A stretch of DNA of 64,000 nucleotides from Pseudomonas sp. DG56-2 (GCF_004803755.1 NZ_CP032311.1:1876501-1940500); one strand, 5' to 3'. Positions 19,406 through 28,007 are shown, numbered from the stretch's first letter. Translations and numbers: made by a program. Notes: a model not told the origin generated them from the sequence alone.

Positions 19406-20815
19406 ATGACCCGAGCGCTGTTTCTGTTGATTGTGCTTAGCCTAGGGCTGCTGCAGGCAGGGCCTGCGAGTGCGCGTTTGCCCGGGCCACAACAGTCGAC
19501 GGTCAAGACCCAGGTTCGAGACCTTGCACAGATTCGCAGCAGCCGGGTGCTCAAGGTACTGGTCAATCAGAGTCGCAATAGTTCCGGTGAAGTCAAAGGC
19601 GAGTCGGTGGGGGTTGAATACCATCGCCTGCGTGCCTTGGAGCATTACCTTAACGCTCGCGCACGCGATGGTCAGGAAATTCGCCTGAAAATCATCCCCC
19701 GAGCCAAGGAGCAGTTGTTGGCTGCATTGCAGCGTGGTGAGGCCGACTTAGCGGCGCCGGGCGAGTTGCTCGATCCGACTTCCACACGCGGGTTGGTCGC
19801 CAGCGATCCGGTGGTGGATAACGTTCAGATGGTGTTGGTCGGACGCAAGGGGGAGCGCAGTTTCCAGCGGGTCGAACAGTTGTCTGGCCGAACCTTGGCC
19901 CTGACCAGTGCCAGCGCCGCCGGAGATACCTTGCATGAGATCAACCAGAAGCTGGCCTTACGCAAGTTGCCGCCGATCAAAATCGAATGGGTCGATCCTA
20001 CGTTGGCGGTGGAAGATGTACTCGAGATGGTTCAAGCCGGCATTTTTCATCTAACGGTGGTCGAACAGCCGATTGCCGAACGCTGGGCCAGGGTCATGCC
20101 CAAGCTGCGTATCGATCGCAAAGTGCAGGTAGCCGCTCCCGAGGCCATGCGCTGGTATGTGCGACGCGATGCGGTAATGCTGCACGCCAGTGTTGACCGC
20201 TTCCTCCAAGGCTATCGACCACCGGCGAACCAGGACGCGGCTTTTGAGCGTATCTACCGGCGCCTGTACCGGGTTCACAACCCGCTGGCGCGCAAGGATC
20301 GCAAACGCCTGGAAGCGTTGCGTCCAGTGTTGCAACGCCATGCCAGCGAGCAGAATATCGATTGGTTGAACCTGGCTGCCGTAGCCTTCAAGGAGTCCTC
20401 GTTGAACCCCGCGGCCCGAGGTGCCGGGGGAACCCATGGGTTGATGCAGATTACCTCGAGTGCGGCCCAGCGGGTGGGTGTGAGCAATATCAGCAATGTC
20501 GACGGTAATGTGCAGGCCAGCGCGCGGTACATGGCACTGATTCGGCGCAAGTTCTTTTCCAGCAACCAGCTCAACGAGCGTGAGCGCATGGCATTCACCC
20601 TGGCTGCCTACAACCTGGGGCCGGAGCGGGTTCAAGCCATGCGTGCCGAAGCTCGCAGGCGTGGGCTCAACGGCAACCAGTGGTTTTTCCAGACCGAGCG
20701 TATCGCCATGGAGCAGGTGGGGATGGGGCCGGTCAGTTATGTGAACAGCGTGAACAAATATTTCCTGGCATTTGATCGCGAGCGGCTGTCGCTTGAGCAA
20801 CAACGGCGCAAGTGA
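19406..20815 (+). CDS. MltF-like membrane-bound lytic murein transglycosylase
   Basis: About 469 residues. A signal peptide (MTRALFLLIVLSLGLL, then QAGPASA) is followed by a periplasmic solute-binding-protein-type domain (about 35-270) and a C-terminal SLT goose-type lysozyme domain (about 290-440). The catalytic Glu is in AVAFKESSLNP, followed by GLMQIT and FTLAAYNLGPERV. It should cleave peptidoglycan to 1,6-anhydro-muropeptides, with the first domain modulating activity. Starts at 19352 and 19370 are also open; 19406 is chosen because it places the signal peptide at the N-terminus, though no start has a strong ribosome site. It ends with a basic tail. Confidence 0.87.
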   Translation: MTRALFLLIVLSLGLLQAGPASARLPGPQQSTVKTQVRDLAQIRSSRVLKVLVNQSRNSSGEVKGESVGVEYHRLRALEHYLNARARDGQEIRLKIIPRAKEQLLAALQRGEADLAAPGELLDPTSTRGLVASDPVVDNVQMVLVGRKGERSFQRVEQLSGRTLALTSASAAGDTLHEINQKLALRKLPPIKIEWVDPTLAVEDVLEMVQAGIFHLTVVEQPIAERWARVMPKLRIDRKVQVAAPEAMRWYVRRDAVMLHASVDRFLQGYRPPANQDAAFERIYRRLYRVHNPLARKDRKRLEALRPVLQRHASEQNIDWLNLAAVAFKESSLNPAARGAGGTHGLMQITSSAAQRVGVSNISNVDGNVQASARYMALIRRKFFSSNQLNERERMAFTLAAYNLGPERVQAMRAEARRRGLNGNQWFFQTERIAMEQVGMGPVSYVNSVNKYFLAFDRERLSLEQQRRK

Positions 20816-20864
20816 TTGGCGTCTGTCCGTATGCGTGCAGATCACTGGGGACGCTTTATCCGGG

Positions 20865-21033
20865 TTGACATTCTGCCCGCAGCTTCTCTAGGATGCTGAC
20901 TTGCGCCGATTTAAACAGCTACTTGCGGGGCGCAGGAGGAACCAAAAAGGTTTCACCAAATACCGCTAAAGCGCTGGTTCGGTGACGCCTCCCACCGCAG
21001 CCCAGCGGGATCTGCGAGGCGGAGAAATACTCC
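20865..21033 (+). promoter_or_regulatory. Strong promoter and structured mRNA leader of the small gene before greB
   Basis: TTGACA (20865-20870) and TAGGAT (20889-20894) are 18 bp apart, a very good sigma-70 promoter. It predicts a leader of about 130 nt. That leader can form several hairpins: TGCGCC/GGCGCA (20902-20907 with 20929-20934), CACC/GGTG (20954-20957 with 20981-20984), and a bulged stem CGCCT-CGCAG / CTGCG-AGGCG (20986-21000 with 21012-21021). The last base of the bulged stem is the first base of the GGAG ribosome site (21021-21024), so folding should influence translation of the gene at 21034. Confidence 0.5.
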
Positions 21034-21342
21034 ATGAGTTGTCCACGTACCAGTGTCTGTTTGACCCCTCTGCCTGCTAGCCAGGCCACTCGCGTGCCGC
21101 GCATCCTGCTGGGCGGTAGCCATCAGCCTACACTTCTTCGCTTTCTCGATGGTTGGCCGCGCCGCAAAGGCAGCGCCACTGCATTTTTGATCCAGTTCGC
21201 CGATACCCGCGCTTCCCTCGACCAGTTTGCCAGCGACCGCTTCGACTTGGCTGTAATTCAGTCGCCAAGTGCCGAAGACGCCGCCGAGGTGATCGCTCAC
21301 CTGACCCGCGTTGCGCGGCAAGGCTTGATCACCCGCGGTTGA
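21034..21342 (+). CDS. Small conserved-looking hypothetical protein
   Basis: 102 residues, not confidently recognised. The middle and end resemble part of a nucleotide-binding, methyltransferase-like fold: ATRVPRILLGGSHQPTLLRF, a later strand DRFDLAVIQSP and a helix AEDAAEVIAHLTRVARQG. It is shorter than a full methyltransferase and lacks a clear SAM-binding glycine loop, so it could be a reduced or regulatory derivative. GGAG lies 9 nt before the ATG. It is preceded by a strong promoter with a structured leader and followed 61 bp later by greB, so the two are likely cotranscribed. Confidence 0.7.
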   Translation: MSCPRTSVCLTPLPASQATRVPRILLGGSHQPTLLRFLDGWPRRKGSATAFLIQFADTRASLDQFASDRFDLAVIQSPSAEDAAEVIAHLTRVARQGLITRG

Positions 21343-21403
21343 ATCCGAACTTCGCCGCAGCATCGGTGCGGGGTCGATCCTTCACCTACAAGCGAGAGAA
21401 TCG

Positions 21404-21877
21404 TTGAGCACCCAAATCATCACAAAGGAAGGTCATGAAGCCCTGAAGCAGGAGCTGGACCATCTATGGCGGGTCAAGCGCCCGGATATCACCCAGAAAG
21501 TGACCTGGGCGGCATCGCTGGGCGACCGTAGTGAAAACGCCGATTACCAGTACAACAAAAAACTGTTGCGAGAAATCGACCGGCGTGTGCGCTACCTGCG
21601 CAAGCGCCTGGAAGACATGCGAGTGGTGGAGTATTCGCCAGAGCAGGAGGGGCGGGTGTTTTTTGGCGCCTGGGTCGAGATCGAGAACGAAGAAGGCCAG
21701 ACCAAGCGTTTTCGAATCGTCGGCTATGACGAGATTTACGGGCGCATGGACTACATCTCGATTGACTCGCCCATGGCCCGGGCATTGTTGAAGAAAGAGG
21801 TCGGCGACGAAGTCGTGGTCCAGACCCCTTCCGGAGAAATGTGTTGGTGGATCAACGCCATCGATTACGAGAAGTGA
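21404..21877 (+). CDS. greB: Transcription elongation factor GreB
   Basis: 157 residues, typical of GreB. The N-terminal coiled-coil contains the tip acidic residues in LGDRSENADYQYNKK (about 46-60), followed by RRVRYLRKRLEDM. The C-terminal domain reads FGAWVEIENEEGQTKRFRIV and ends in DSPMARALLKKEVGDEVVV. GreB enters the RNA polymerase secondary channel and stimulates cleavage of backtracked RNA. The start is a TTG preceded by AAGCGAGAGAA; the starting sequence MSTQIITKEGHEAL matches the family. It converges with the ABC exporter gene, whose stop codon begins at the adjacent base. Confidence 0.95.
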   Translation: MSTQIITKEGHEALKQELDHLWRVKRPDITQKVTWAASLGDRSENADYQYNKKLLREIDRRVRYLRKRLEDMRVVEYSPEQEGRVFFGAWVEIENEEGQTKRFRIVGYDEIYGRMDYISIDSPMARALLKKEVGDEVVVQTPSGEMCWWINAIDYEK

Positions 21878-24388
21878 TCACCCTTCGCGCAACACGGCCA
21901 ACGGACTGGCATTGAGCGCGCGACGAGTGCCGTATACCCCGGCGCCGCCAATCAGCAGCGCACCGATCACTGGCAACAGCAGTAGCCATGGATGCGGGCT
22001 CCAGCTCAGGTCGAAGGCGTAGCGATATAGCAGCAGGGTAATCAATTCGCAGCCGATCGCCGCCAACAATCCGCTGGCTGCGCCCAGTAGACCGAACTCG
22101 ATACGCCGCGCCTTGATCAACAGGCTGCGCCCAGCACCGAGGGCGCGCAGCAGTGCACCTTGGCGAATGCGCTCGTCCAGCGTGGCTTGCAGTCCGGCAA
22201 ACAACACGGCCAGCCCTGCGGCAAGCACGAACAACAGCACATACTCAACCGCCAGCGTGACCTGGGCGAGAATGCTGCGTAATTGTTCGAGCAATGCATC
22301 AACCTGCAGGATTGTGACTGCCGGGAACGCCCGCGACAGGGCTACCACCTGCTGATCATGACCCGGCGCGAGGAAGAAACTGGTCAGGTAGGTAGTGGGC
22401 AGGTCTTGCAGGGTGCCGGGTTGGAAGATCATGTAGAAGTTGGGCTGGAAGCTGTCCCAGTTGACCGTGCGCAAGCTGCTGACCACTGCCTGGCGTTGCT
22501 GGCCGCCAATACTGAACGTGAGCTGGTCGCCCATTTTCAGCTTCAGGCTCTGGGCCAGTTCGGCTTCCACCGACACCCCAGGAAGGTCACTGTCGATAGC
22601 GGGGCTGGCCTGCCACCACTGGCCTTCGCTCAGGGCGTTGCCCTGTGGCAGCTCGGCTGCCCAGGTCAGGCTCAGGTCGCGTTGCACTGCGCGGTCACCG
22701 GTGGATTCCTTGCTGACGATTTGCTGCACGGCCTGGCCGTTGATTTCGGTCAGGCGCCCCGGAATTACGGGAAAGAGAGGGGCAGCCTGGGTAGTGAACT
22801 CATGCAAGCGCTGAGCGAAAGTATTCTTGTCGTCGGGCAGGATATTCAGTGCGAAATAATTCGGCGCGTCCTTGGGAAGCTGGTTTTGCCAGGTGTCGAG
22901 CAATTCGGCGCGCAGCAGTGCGATCAGCGCCATGGCCAGCAGGATCAGGCCGAAGGCCAGGGATTGTCCGGCGGCTGCCAGTGGGTGGCGCAACAGTTGA
23001 CCCAGGCCCAGGCGCCAGGCCAAGGGCGCGCCGGCAAGCAGGCGTCGAAGGCTGCGCAGCCCAAGCAATAACAAGCCACCCAGTAGCACTGCGGCGACCA
23101 GGCCACCACCGAGCAAGGCGAAGGTCAGCAAAAGGTCCAGGCTCAAGCGCCACATAATCAGGGCCAGTGCCAACAGCGCTGCACCGTAAACCAGCCAACT
23201 GCTCGGCGGAACCGGTAGCAGATCGCGGCGCAGCACCCGCAGCGGCGGTACCCGGCCCAGTGCAGCCAGAGGCGGTAAGGCAAAGCCTGCCAAGGCGACC
23301 AGTCCAGTGGCGACTCCGGCCAATGCCGGCGCCAGGCCTCCGGGCGGAATTTGTGCGGGCATCAAGCCTTGCAGTAGCTTGAATAGACCCAGTTGGGCCA
23401 GCCAGCCAAGCACAGCGCCCCCCAGGGCCGCGAGGCTTCCGAGTATTGCCAATTGCAGACAGAACAGGCTCAGGGCCTGGCGTCGTGACAGCCCCAGGCA
23501 GCGCAGTAGGGCACTGGCATCAAATCGACGAGCGGCAAAGCGACTGGCCGACAAGGCCACCGCTACCCCGGCCAGCAGCACCGCGACCAGACTGGCCATG
23601 TTCAGATAGCGCTCGGCCTTGCCCAGCGCGCCGCCGATCTGCCGGTTGCCGTCGCGAGCGTCTTGCAGTCGCTGGTTGGGTGCCAGGGTTTTGCTGACAC
23701 TGTTCCGGTAACTGGCCAAGGCCTCGGACTCGCCGCGCCAGAGTTCACGGTAAGTGACACGACTGCCTGGTTGCACCACGCCCGTGGCATCGAGGTCGGC
23801 AAGGTTGATCAACACGCGCGGCGTCAGGCTGTAGAAGTTGCCAGCACGGTCAGGTTCAAAAGTCAGCACCCGGCTCATGCGCAGGGTTTTCATGCCAACA
23901 TCGATAGTGTCGCCGATGTTCAGGTTCAGCGCGGCCAGCAGACGCGGCTCCACCCAGGCTTCACCAGGGGCGGGACCGCCGCCGCTGATTTCGCTGGCAT
24001 AGGGCTCGGCGGCGCTGCGTAACTCGCCGCGCAGGGGGTAGGCGTTGTCGGCGGCCTTGACGCTGGATAACTGGATGCCGTTGTCGGTGGCAATCACGCT
24101 GGAAAATTCGACAACCTGAGCATGCGACAGGCCTACGGATTTGCCGCTGGTTATCTGTTCGGCCTGGGCTGGCGAGCTACCTTGCAGTACCAGGTCGGCG
24201 CCAAGAAACTCGGTGGCGCGTAGCAGCATGGCGCCGTTGAGGCGCGCACCGAAGTAGCCGATGGCTGTACTGGCGGCGACTGCTACCAGCAGAGCGAAAA
24301 ACAATACCCGCAGTTCACCTGCACGGGCGTCGCGCAGGAGCTGACGCAAGGCCAGGGCAAATAAACGGAACAACGGCAGGCGGGCCAT
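21878..24388 (-). CDS. ABC transporter permease, YbbP/FtsX-MacB type
   Basis: 836 residues, matching YbbP. Membrane helices lie at the N-terminus (about 25-45), in a central set (about 255-490) and at the C-terminus (about 710-830), with two large extracytoplasmic domains between. It partners the ATPase gene just upstream, whose TGA overlaps this ATG by one base (TGATG). Such exporters move lipids or envelope molecules outward or use ATP hydrolysis mechanically; the substrate is not known. The ybbA-ybbP pair next to tesA is a conserved arrangement known from E. coli. Confidence 0.9.
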   Translation of the reverse strand: MARLPLFRLFALALRQLLRDARAGELRVLFFALLVAVAASTAIGYFGARLNGAMLLRATEFLGADLVLQGSSPAQAEQITSGKSVGLSHAQVVEFSSVIATDNGIQLSSVKAADNAYPLRGELRSAAEPYASEISGGGPAPGEAWVEPRLLAALNLNIGDTIDVGMKTLRMSRVLTFEPDRAGNFYSLTPRVLINLADLDATGVVQPGSRVTYRELWRGESEALASYRNSVSKTLAPNQRLQDARDGNRQIGGALGKAERYLNMASLVAVLLAGVAVALSASRFAARRFDASALLRCLGLSRRQALSLFCLQLAILGSLAALGGAVLGWLAQLGLFKLLQGLMPAQIPPGGLAPALAGVATGLVALAGFALPPLAALGRVPPLRVLRRDLLPVPPSSWLVYGAALLALALIMWRLSLDLLLTFALLGGGLVAAVLLGGLLLLGLRSLRRLLAGAPLAWRLGLGQLLRHPLAAAGQSLAFGLILLAMALIALLRAELLDTWQNQLPKDAPNYFALNILPDDKNTFAQRLHEFTTQAAPLFPVIPGRLTEINGQAVQQIVSKESTGDRAVQRDLSLTWAAELPQGNALSEGQWWQASPAIDSDLPGVSVEAELAQSLKLKMGDQLTFSIGGQQRQAVVSSLRTVNWDSFQPNFYMIFQPGTLQDLPTTYLTSFFLAPGHDQQVVALSRAFPAVTILQVDALLEQLRSILAQVTLAVEYVLLFVLAAGLAVLFAGLQATLDERIRQGALLRALGAGRSLLIKARRIEFGLLGAASGLLAAIGCELITLLLYRYAFDLSWSPHPWLLLLPVIGALLIGGAGVYGTRRALNASPLAVLREG

Positions 24389-25071
24389 CAGGGCTCCAAC
24401 GGCGCGACCAGATGGCCGGCGTCCAGGCGGATCAGGCGACGGCAGCGCTGGGCCAGCCGCTCGTCATGGGTGACCAGTACCAAGGTGGTACCACGCTCCT
24501 TGTTCAGCTCGAACAGCAGGTCACTGATTCGTTCGCCGGTGTGGCTGTCGAGGTTACCGGTGGGTTCATCGGCGAACAGGACTGCAGGTTCGGCGGCAAA
24601 GGCCCGGGCAATGGCAACGCGTTGCTGCTCGCCACCGGACAGCTGGCGCGGCGAATGGCTCAGGCGCTGGCCCAGGCCGACCCGTTCGAGCAGGCTGCGA
24701 GCATGCTCACGTGCATCGCGGCGACCGTCGAGTTCCAGGGGTAGCATGACGTTTTCCAAGGCATTGAGGCTGTCGAGCAGTTGGAACGACTGGAACACAA
24801 ACCCTACATGTTCGGCCCGTACCCGGGCCCGTTGGTCTTCGTCCAGTTGGCCGAGGTCTTGCCCTGCGAGGGTGACGGAACCGGCACTGGGCAAGTCCAG
24901 GCCAGCCAGCAGGCCCAGTAGTGTCGATTTTCCCGAACCCGAGGCTCCGACGATGGCGAGGCTGTCGCCTTGTTTCAATTCCAGTGAAAGTTCGTGCAGG
25001 ATGGTCAGGTCGCCTTCCGCGCTGGGAACCACTTTGCTAAGGTTCCGCGCAGTGAGAATGCTGGGGCCCAT
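24388..25071 (-). CDS. ABC transporter ATP-binding protein, YbbA/LolD type
   Basis: 227 residues from the ATG at 25071; the open frame continues further upstream but that part overlaps tesA on the other strand and has no family similarity. Walker A GASGSGKST, Q-loop FQSFQLLDSLNALENV, signature LSGGEQQRVAIARA, Walker B VLFADEPTGNLD and the switch histidine in VLVTHDERLA are all present. It energises the adjacent YbbP-like permease. Its start codon is only 10 bp from the divergent tesA start. Confidence 0.94.
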   Translation of the reverse strand: MGPSILTARNLSKVVPSAEGDLTILHELSLELKQGDSLAIVGASGSGKSTLLGLLAGLDLPSAGSVTLAGQDLGQLDEDQRARVRAEHVGFVFQSFQLLDSLNALENVMLPLELDGRRDAREHARSLLERVGLGQRLSHSPRQLSGGEQQRVAIARAFAAEPAVLFADEPTGNLDSHTGERISDLLFELNKERGTTLVLVTHDERLAQRCRRLIRLDAGHLVAPLEP

Positions 25072-25081
25072 GGAGAATCCG

Positions 25082-25687
25082 ATGCGAGTGTGGTTATTGA
25101 GTGCTGGCCTGGCCTTGATGTGCATGGCGCAGGGCGCAGCAGCGGGTACCGTGCTGATTGTTGGCGATAGTATCAGTGCCGCTTTCGGCCTGGATACCCG
25201 CCAAGGTTGGGTTGCTTTGCTGGAACAACGCCTGAAATCCGAGGGTTTTGATGCAAAAGTGATCAACGCTTCGATCAGCGGGGATACCAGCGCAGGCGGC
25301 CAGGCGCGGCTGCCGGCGCTGCTTGCAGAGCACAAGCCGACGCTGGTGGTATTGGAGCTGGGGGGCAACGATGGCTTGCGTGGACAGTTGCCTAAACAAT
25401 TGCAACAAAATCTTGCCTCGATGATCGACAGCGCTCGCCAATCAGGTGCCAAGGTACTCTTGTTGGGTATGCGTTTGCCGCCTAATTACGGCAAACGCTA
25501 CACCGAGGCCTTTGCGCAGGTCTTCACCGACTTGCAGAGTGAAAAAAAGGTGCCCCTGGTGCCATTTTTCCTCGAAGGCGTGGGCGGAGTGCCCGAACTG
25601 ATGCAGGCGGATGGCATTCATCCAGGGCAGAGTGCCCAGGCCCGTTTGTTGGAAAATGCCTGGCCGCAGCTAAAACCGCTGCTTTGA
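25082..25687 (+). CDS. tesA: TesA-type GDSL esterase / acyl-CoA thioesterase I
   Basis: 201 residues. A cleavable signal peptide (MRVWLLSAGLALMCMAQGAA) directs it to the periplasm. SGNH hydrolase blocks are complete: GDSIS with nucleophile S30, the Gly in DTSAGGQARL, GGNDGLRG (Asn), and ADGIHPG with the Asp-His pair. It hydrolyses acyl thioesters and various esters (thioesterase I / protease I / lysophospholipase L1). The ATG at 25082 has GGAG 6 nt upstream. It is transcribed divergently from the YbbA-like gene. Confidence 0.94.
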   Translation: MRVWLLSAGLALMCMAQGAAAGTVLIVGDSISAAFGLDTRQGWVALLEQRLKSEGFDAKVINASISGDTSAGGQARLPALLAEHKPTLVVLELGGNDGLRGQLPKQLQQNLASMIDSARQSGAKVLLLGMRLPPNYGKRYTEAFAQVFTDLQSEKKVPLVPFFLEGVGGVPELMQADGIHPGQSAQARLLENAWPQLKPLL

Positions 25688-25743
25688 CGCTTTTATACTG
25701 ACCGGCTTTCGGCTAATGTGGCGCCCCCGATTTGGAGCCCCCG

Positions 25744-26025
25744 ATGCCGCGTCCCGCCTGGTCCCTGTTTGCCTATCAATTGATCGAGCCTGACGAACAG
25801 CTTGACCTGTTCGCCTGCCAGGAGATCCGCGTCCACCTGGTGGCCCGTCAGCTCGAGCTGGGAGGTTCGGCCGACCGCACCCTGTGCGGCACCTTGCTGC
25901 CGGCGCAGCCGCGCTGGTCTGCGGTCGAGCGGGCGATCTACCGCGATCAGCGCCTGTGCTCGTTGTGTCGGGCGATTCTCGATGCCCAGCGTCGTGGAAC
26001 CCGGCCGATCTGGCCGCAGCTGTAA
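25744..26025 (+). CDS. Small hypothetical protein with paired cysteines
   Basis: 93 residues, start ATG at 25744 with TTGGAG a few bases upstream (an in-frame TTG at 25732 is less likely). The sequence is acidic in the first third (EPDEQLDLFACQEIRVHLVA) and has three cysteines later, including LCSLCRAIL (CxxC) and TLCGTLL, which could bind a metal or form disulfides. No signal peptide or membrane helix. I recognise no family. It lies 57 bp after tesA and 122 bp before the L,D-transpeptidase gene on the same strand. Confidence 0.65.
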   Translation: MPRPAWSLFAYQLIEPDEQLDLFACQEIRVHLVARQLELGGSADRTLCGTLLPAQPRWSAVERAIYRDQRLCSLCRAILDAQRRGTRPIWPQL

Positions 26026-26146
26026 TAGCTCGAAACAGCCTTTCATCCCCTGCATCGCCTTCTGCGTCCCGGATGACTCCCGATTGTGCCGGGGGCGGTG
26101 TACAATCGCCCTCTTGACCTCAATGAATTTGCGAAGGATTTCCCGG

Positions 26147-27118
26147 ATGTTGCCGCGCTTTCCCGCCGTCACCCGTTGCCTGTCCCTGGCCGCCCTGCTG
26201 GCGGCAGGTCCCGTTGCTGCGCTGGAGTTTCCCTTGCCTCCTCCAGGCGAGGACGTCATTGGCCAGGTTCAGGTGATAAAAGCCAAGTACGAAGACACCT
26301 TCGCCGATATCGGCACTGCCAACGACCTGGGCTACCTGGAAATGATCGCCGCCAACCCCGGTGTCGATCCTTGGCTGCCAGGCGCTGGCACCGAGATTAT
26401 CCTGCCAACCCGCTTCATCCTGCCGCCGGGCCCGCGCGAAGGAATCGTCATCAACCTGGCCGAATACCGTATGTACTACTACCCCAAAGGGCAGAACGTG
26501 GTGCATACCTATCCGTTGGGTATTGGTCGTGAGGGCTGGGGTTCGCCGATTGCCAACACCAAGGTCACGGCCAAAACGCCGAACCCGACCTGGACACCAC
26601 CGGCGTCTATCCGCAAGGAGCACGCCGAAGACGGTGACATCCTGCCTACGGTAGTACCGGCAGGCCCGGATAACCCGCTAGGTCCGTTCAAGTTTACGTT
26701 GGGCGTGCCGGGTTACCTGATCCATGGTTCGAACAAGAAGTTCGGTATTGGCATGCGCACCAGCCATGGTTGCTTCCGCATGTTCAACAACAACGTGCTG
26801 GAGTTGGCCAAGATGGCACCGGTTGGTGTTGCGGTGCGCATCATCAACGAGCCATACAAGTTCGGCGTCAGCGCTGGCAAGGTCTATCTGGAGGCGCACA
26901 CACCGCTGGATGACAAGGGCGACCCATCGGTAGTCGACAAGCACACGGCGGTCATCAACGCATTGCTCAAGCGTGAAGACCTGGCTAACAATTTGCGCAT
27001 GAACTGGGACATGGTGCGCGACGTGGTTGCTGCTGAAGACGGCATGCCGGTAGAAATTGCCGTGCCCGCTACAGGTCAGCAGCCTATGGTTACAAGCGTC
27101 CCGCTGGACATGCAATAA
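26147..27118 (+). CDS. L,D-transpeptidase (ErfK/YbiS/YnhG family)
   Basis: 323 residues. A signal peptide (MLPRFPAVTRCLSLAALLAA) precedes a LysM-like stretch (about 40-95; YEDTFADIGTANDLGYLEMI) and the YkuD catalytic domain (about 95-235). The active site is intact, with IHGSN and SHGCFRM carrying the catalytic His and Cys. Family members make 3-3 crosslinks in peptidoglycan or attach Lpp-type lipoproteins to it. The OprI lipoprotein gene lies immediately downstream on the opposite strand and its product ends in ASRK, the type of C-terminal lysine used for such attachment. AAGGA lies 8 nt before the ATG. Confidence 0.93.
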   Translation: MLPRFPAVTRCLSLAALLAAGPVAALEFPLPPPGEDVIGQVQVIKAKYEDTFADIGTANDLGYLEMIAANPGVDPWLPGAGTEIILPTRFILPPGPREGIVINLAEYRMYYYPKGQNVVHTYPLGIGREGWGSPIANTKVTAKTPNPTWTPPASIRKEHAEDGDILPTVVPAGPDNPLGPFKFTLGVPGYLIHGSNKKFGIGMRTSHGCFRMFNNNVLELAKMAPVGVAVRIINEPYKFGVSAGKVYLEAHTPLDDKGDPSVVDKHTAVINALLKREDLANNLRMNWDMVRDVVAAEDGMPVEIAVPATGQQPMVTSVPLDMQ

Positions 27119-27137
27119 CCTGCAAGAGTTTGCACCC

Positions 27138-27161
27138 GAGGCCTGCCATTGTGCAGGCCTC
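27138..27161 (+). terminator. Terminator of the L,D-transpeptidase gene
   Basis: GAGGCCTGC (27138-27146) pairs perfectly with GCAGGCCTC (27153-27161) around a 6-nt loop, 19 bp after the stop. It is followed by GTCGTTTCT, a modest T-rich tail. Confidence 0.7.
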
Positions 27162-27195
27162 GTCGTTTCTATCGGCTTACTTTCTTGTCGGCAAT

Positions 27196-27224
27196 AAAAA
27201 AGCCGACCCACAAGTGGGTCGGCT
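27196..27224 (-). terminator. Terminator of oprI
   Basis: AGCCGACCCAC (27201-27211) and GTGGGTCGGCT (27214-27224) form an 11-bp perfect stem. On the minus strand it is followed by a run of Ts (As at 27196-27200 on the plus strand), a classic intrinsic terminator 25 bp after the oprI stop. Confidence 0.9.
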
Positions 27225-27248
27225 CCAAATAAAAATCCCGAGGGATAA

Positions 27249-27500
27249 TTACTTACGGCTGGCTTTGTCCAGCATACGCAGAGCGCGCTCGTTAGCTTCG
27301 TCAGCGGTCTGTTGTGCTTTTTGAGCAGCAGCCAGAGCGTCGTCAGCTTTGCGGTAGGCTTCGTCAGCGCGAGCTTGTGCACGAGCAGCTGCGTCTTCGG
27401 TAGCGGTCAGACGAGCTTCGGTTTCTTTGGATACGCTGCTGCAACCGGTAGCCAGAACTGCGGCCAGAGCCAGAGCAGAAAATTTCAGAACGTTGTTCAT
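27249..27500 (-). CDS. oprI: Major outer-membrane lipoprotein OprI (Lpp-like)
   Basis: 83 residues, the expected size for OprI. The signal peptide ends in the lipobox LATGC. The mature part is one continuous heptad-type helix rich in Ala, Glu, Arg and Gln ([20 protein letters not shown]) that should form a trimeric coiled coil, ending in DKASRK, whose C-terminal Lys can be linked to peptidoglycan. It tethers the outer membrane to the cell wall. The start at 27500 has AAGGGGAACACG in front; an ATG five codons upstream overlaps the ribosome site. A promoter and an intrinsic terminator bound the gene. Confidence 0.95.
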   Translation of the reverse strand: MNNVLKFSALALAAVLATGCSSVSKETEARLTATEDAAARAQARADEAYRKADDALAAAQKAQQTADEANERALRMLDKASRK

Positions 27501-28007
27501 CGTGTTCCCCTTCAAGGACTTTCTATTAAATAGCCATCTCTCAGAAAAGAGAAACTAGCCGGTGTACATAGTACCCATTACTTGTAGTAAGTAAACTGAC
27601 AGAGCGCAAGAACTGCAAAAAAATACGCCTGTCCTGGGGCCTACCCAGTTTTTGAAAAAAAACCGTGAAGGCGCCGCCGTAGCGGCTGTATTCAAGTGTA
27701 GCAAGTGTGTTTTTTTGTTGAACTAGCGGTGACTTTAAGTGTCATCAAACGTCTTAGCATTACAACATCCGGCAACTGTTCAGGCCGCTGCCCGCTGCCT
27801 GGTCCACTGGCTAGAAGTACATGAAATTTATGACCAGATGCCTTGAGCATACGGGCCTTGGGCGCCTACTATTTGTACGTGCTCTTTTACCAGAGAACGA
27901 CCAGGCTGTTCTTGCTGTCCAAACGGGCACGGGGTGGCGTAGAGGTTCCTTCGCCGGACAAACATCGGTAAGGTAGGGTCAGATTACAAGACCCGCGAGG
28001 AGTAATG
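27501..28007. other. Intergenic region between oprI and the small acetyltransferase gene
   Basis: 507 bp with no credible gene in six frames. The oprI side carries its promoter. The part from about 27600 to 27750 is AT-rich with homopolymer runs (A8 near 27655, T7 near 27711). The part near 27830-27990 is of ordinary composition and presumably contains the promoter of the downstream gene. No small RNA could be assigned. Confidence 0.6.
27568..27595 (-). promoter_or_regulatory. Putative oprI promoter
   Basis: On the minus strand TTTACT (27590-27595) and TACTAT (27568-27573) are 16 bp apart, giving a leader of about 60 nt before oprI. The block is AT-rich compared with its surroundings, as expected for a very highly expressed gene. 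Confidence 0.5.

Noticed and set aside
25072..25452. An N-terminal extension of the YbbA-like ATPase
   Set aside because: The extra frame runs antisense through tesA, shows no ABC homology and the ATG at 25071 begins exactly where the family starts.
26084..26106. TTGTGC and TACAAT before the L,D-transpeptidase as a promoter
   Set aside because: The spacing between the two hexamers is only 11 bp, too short for sigma-70.
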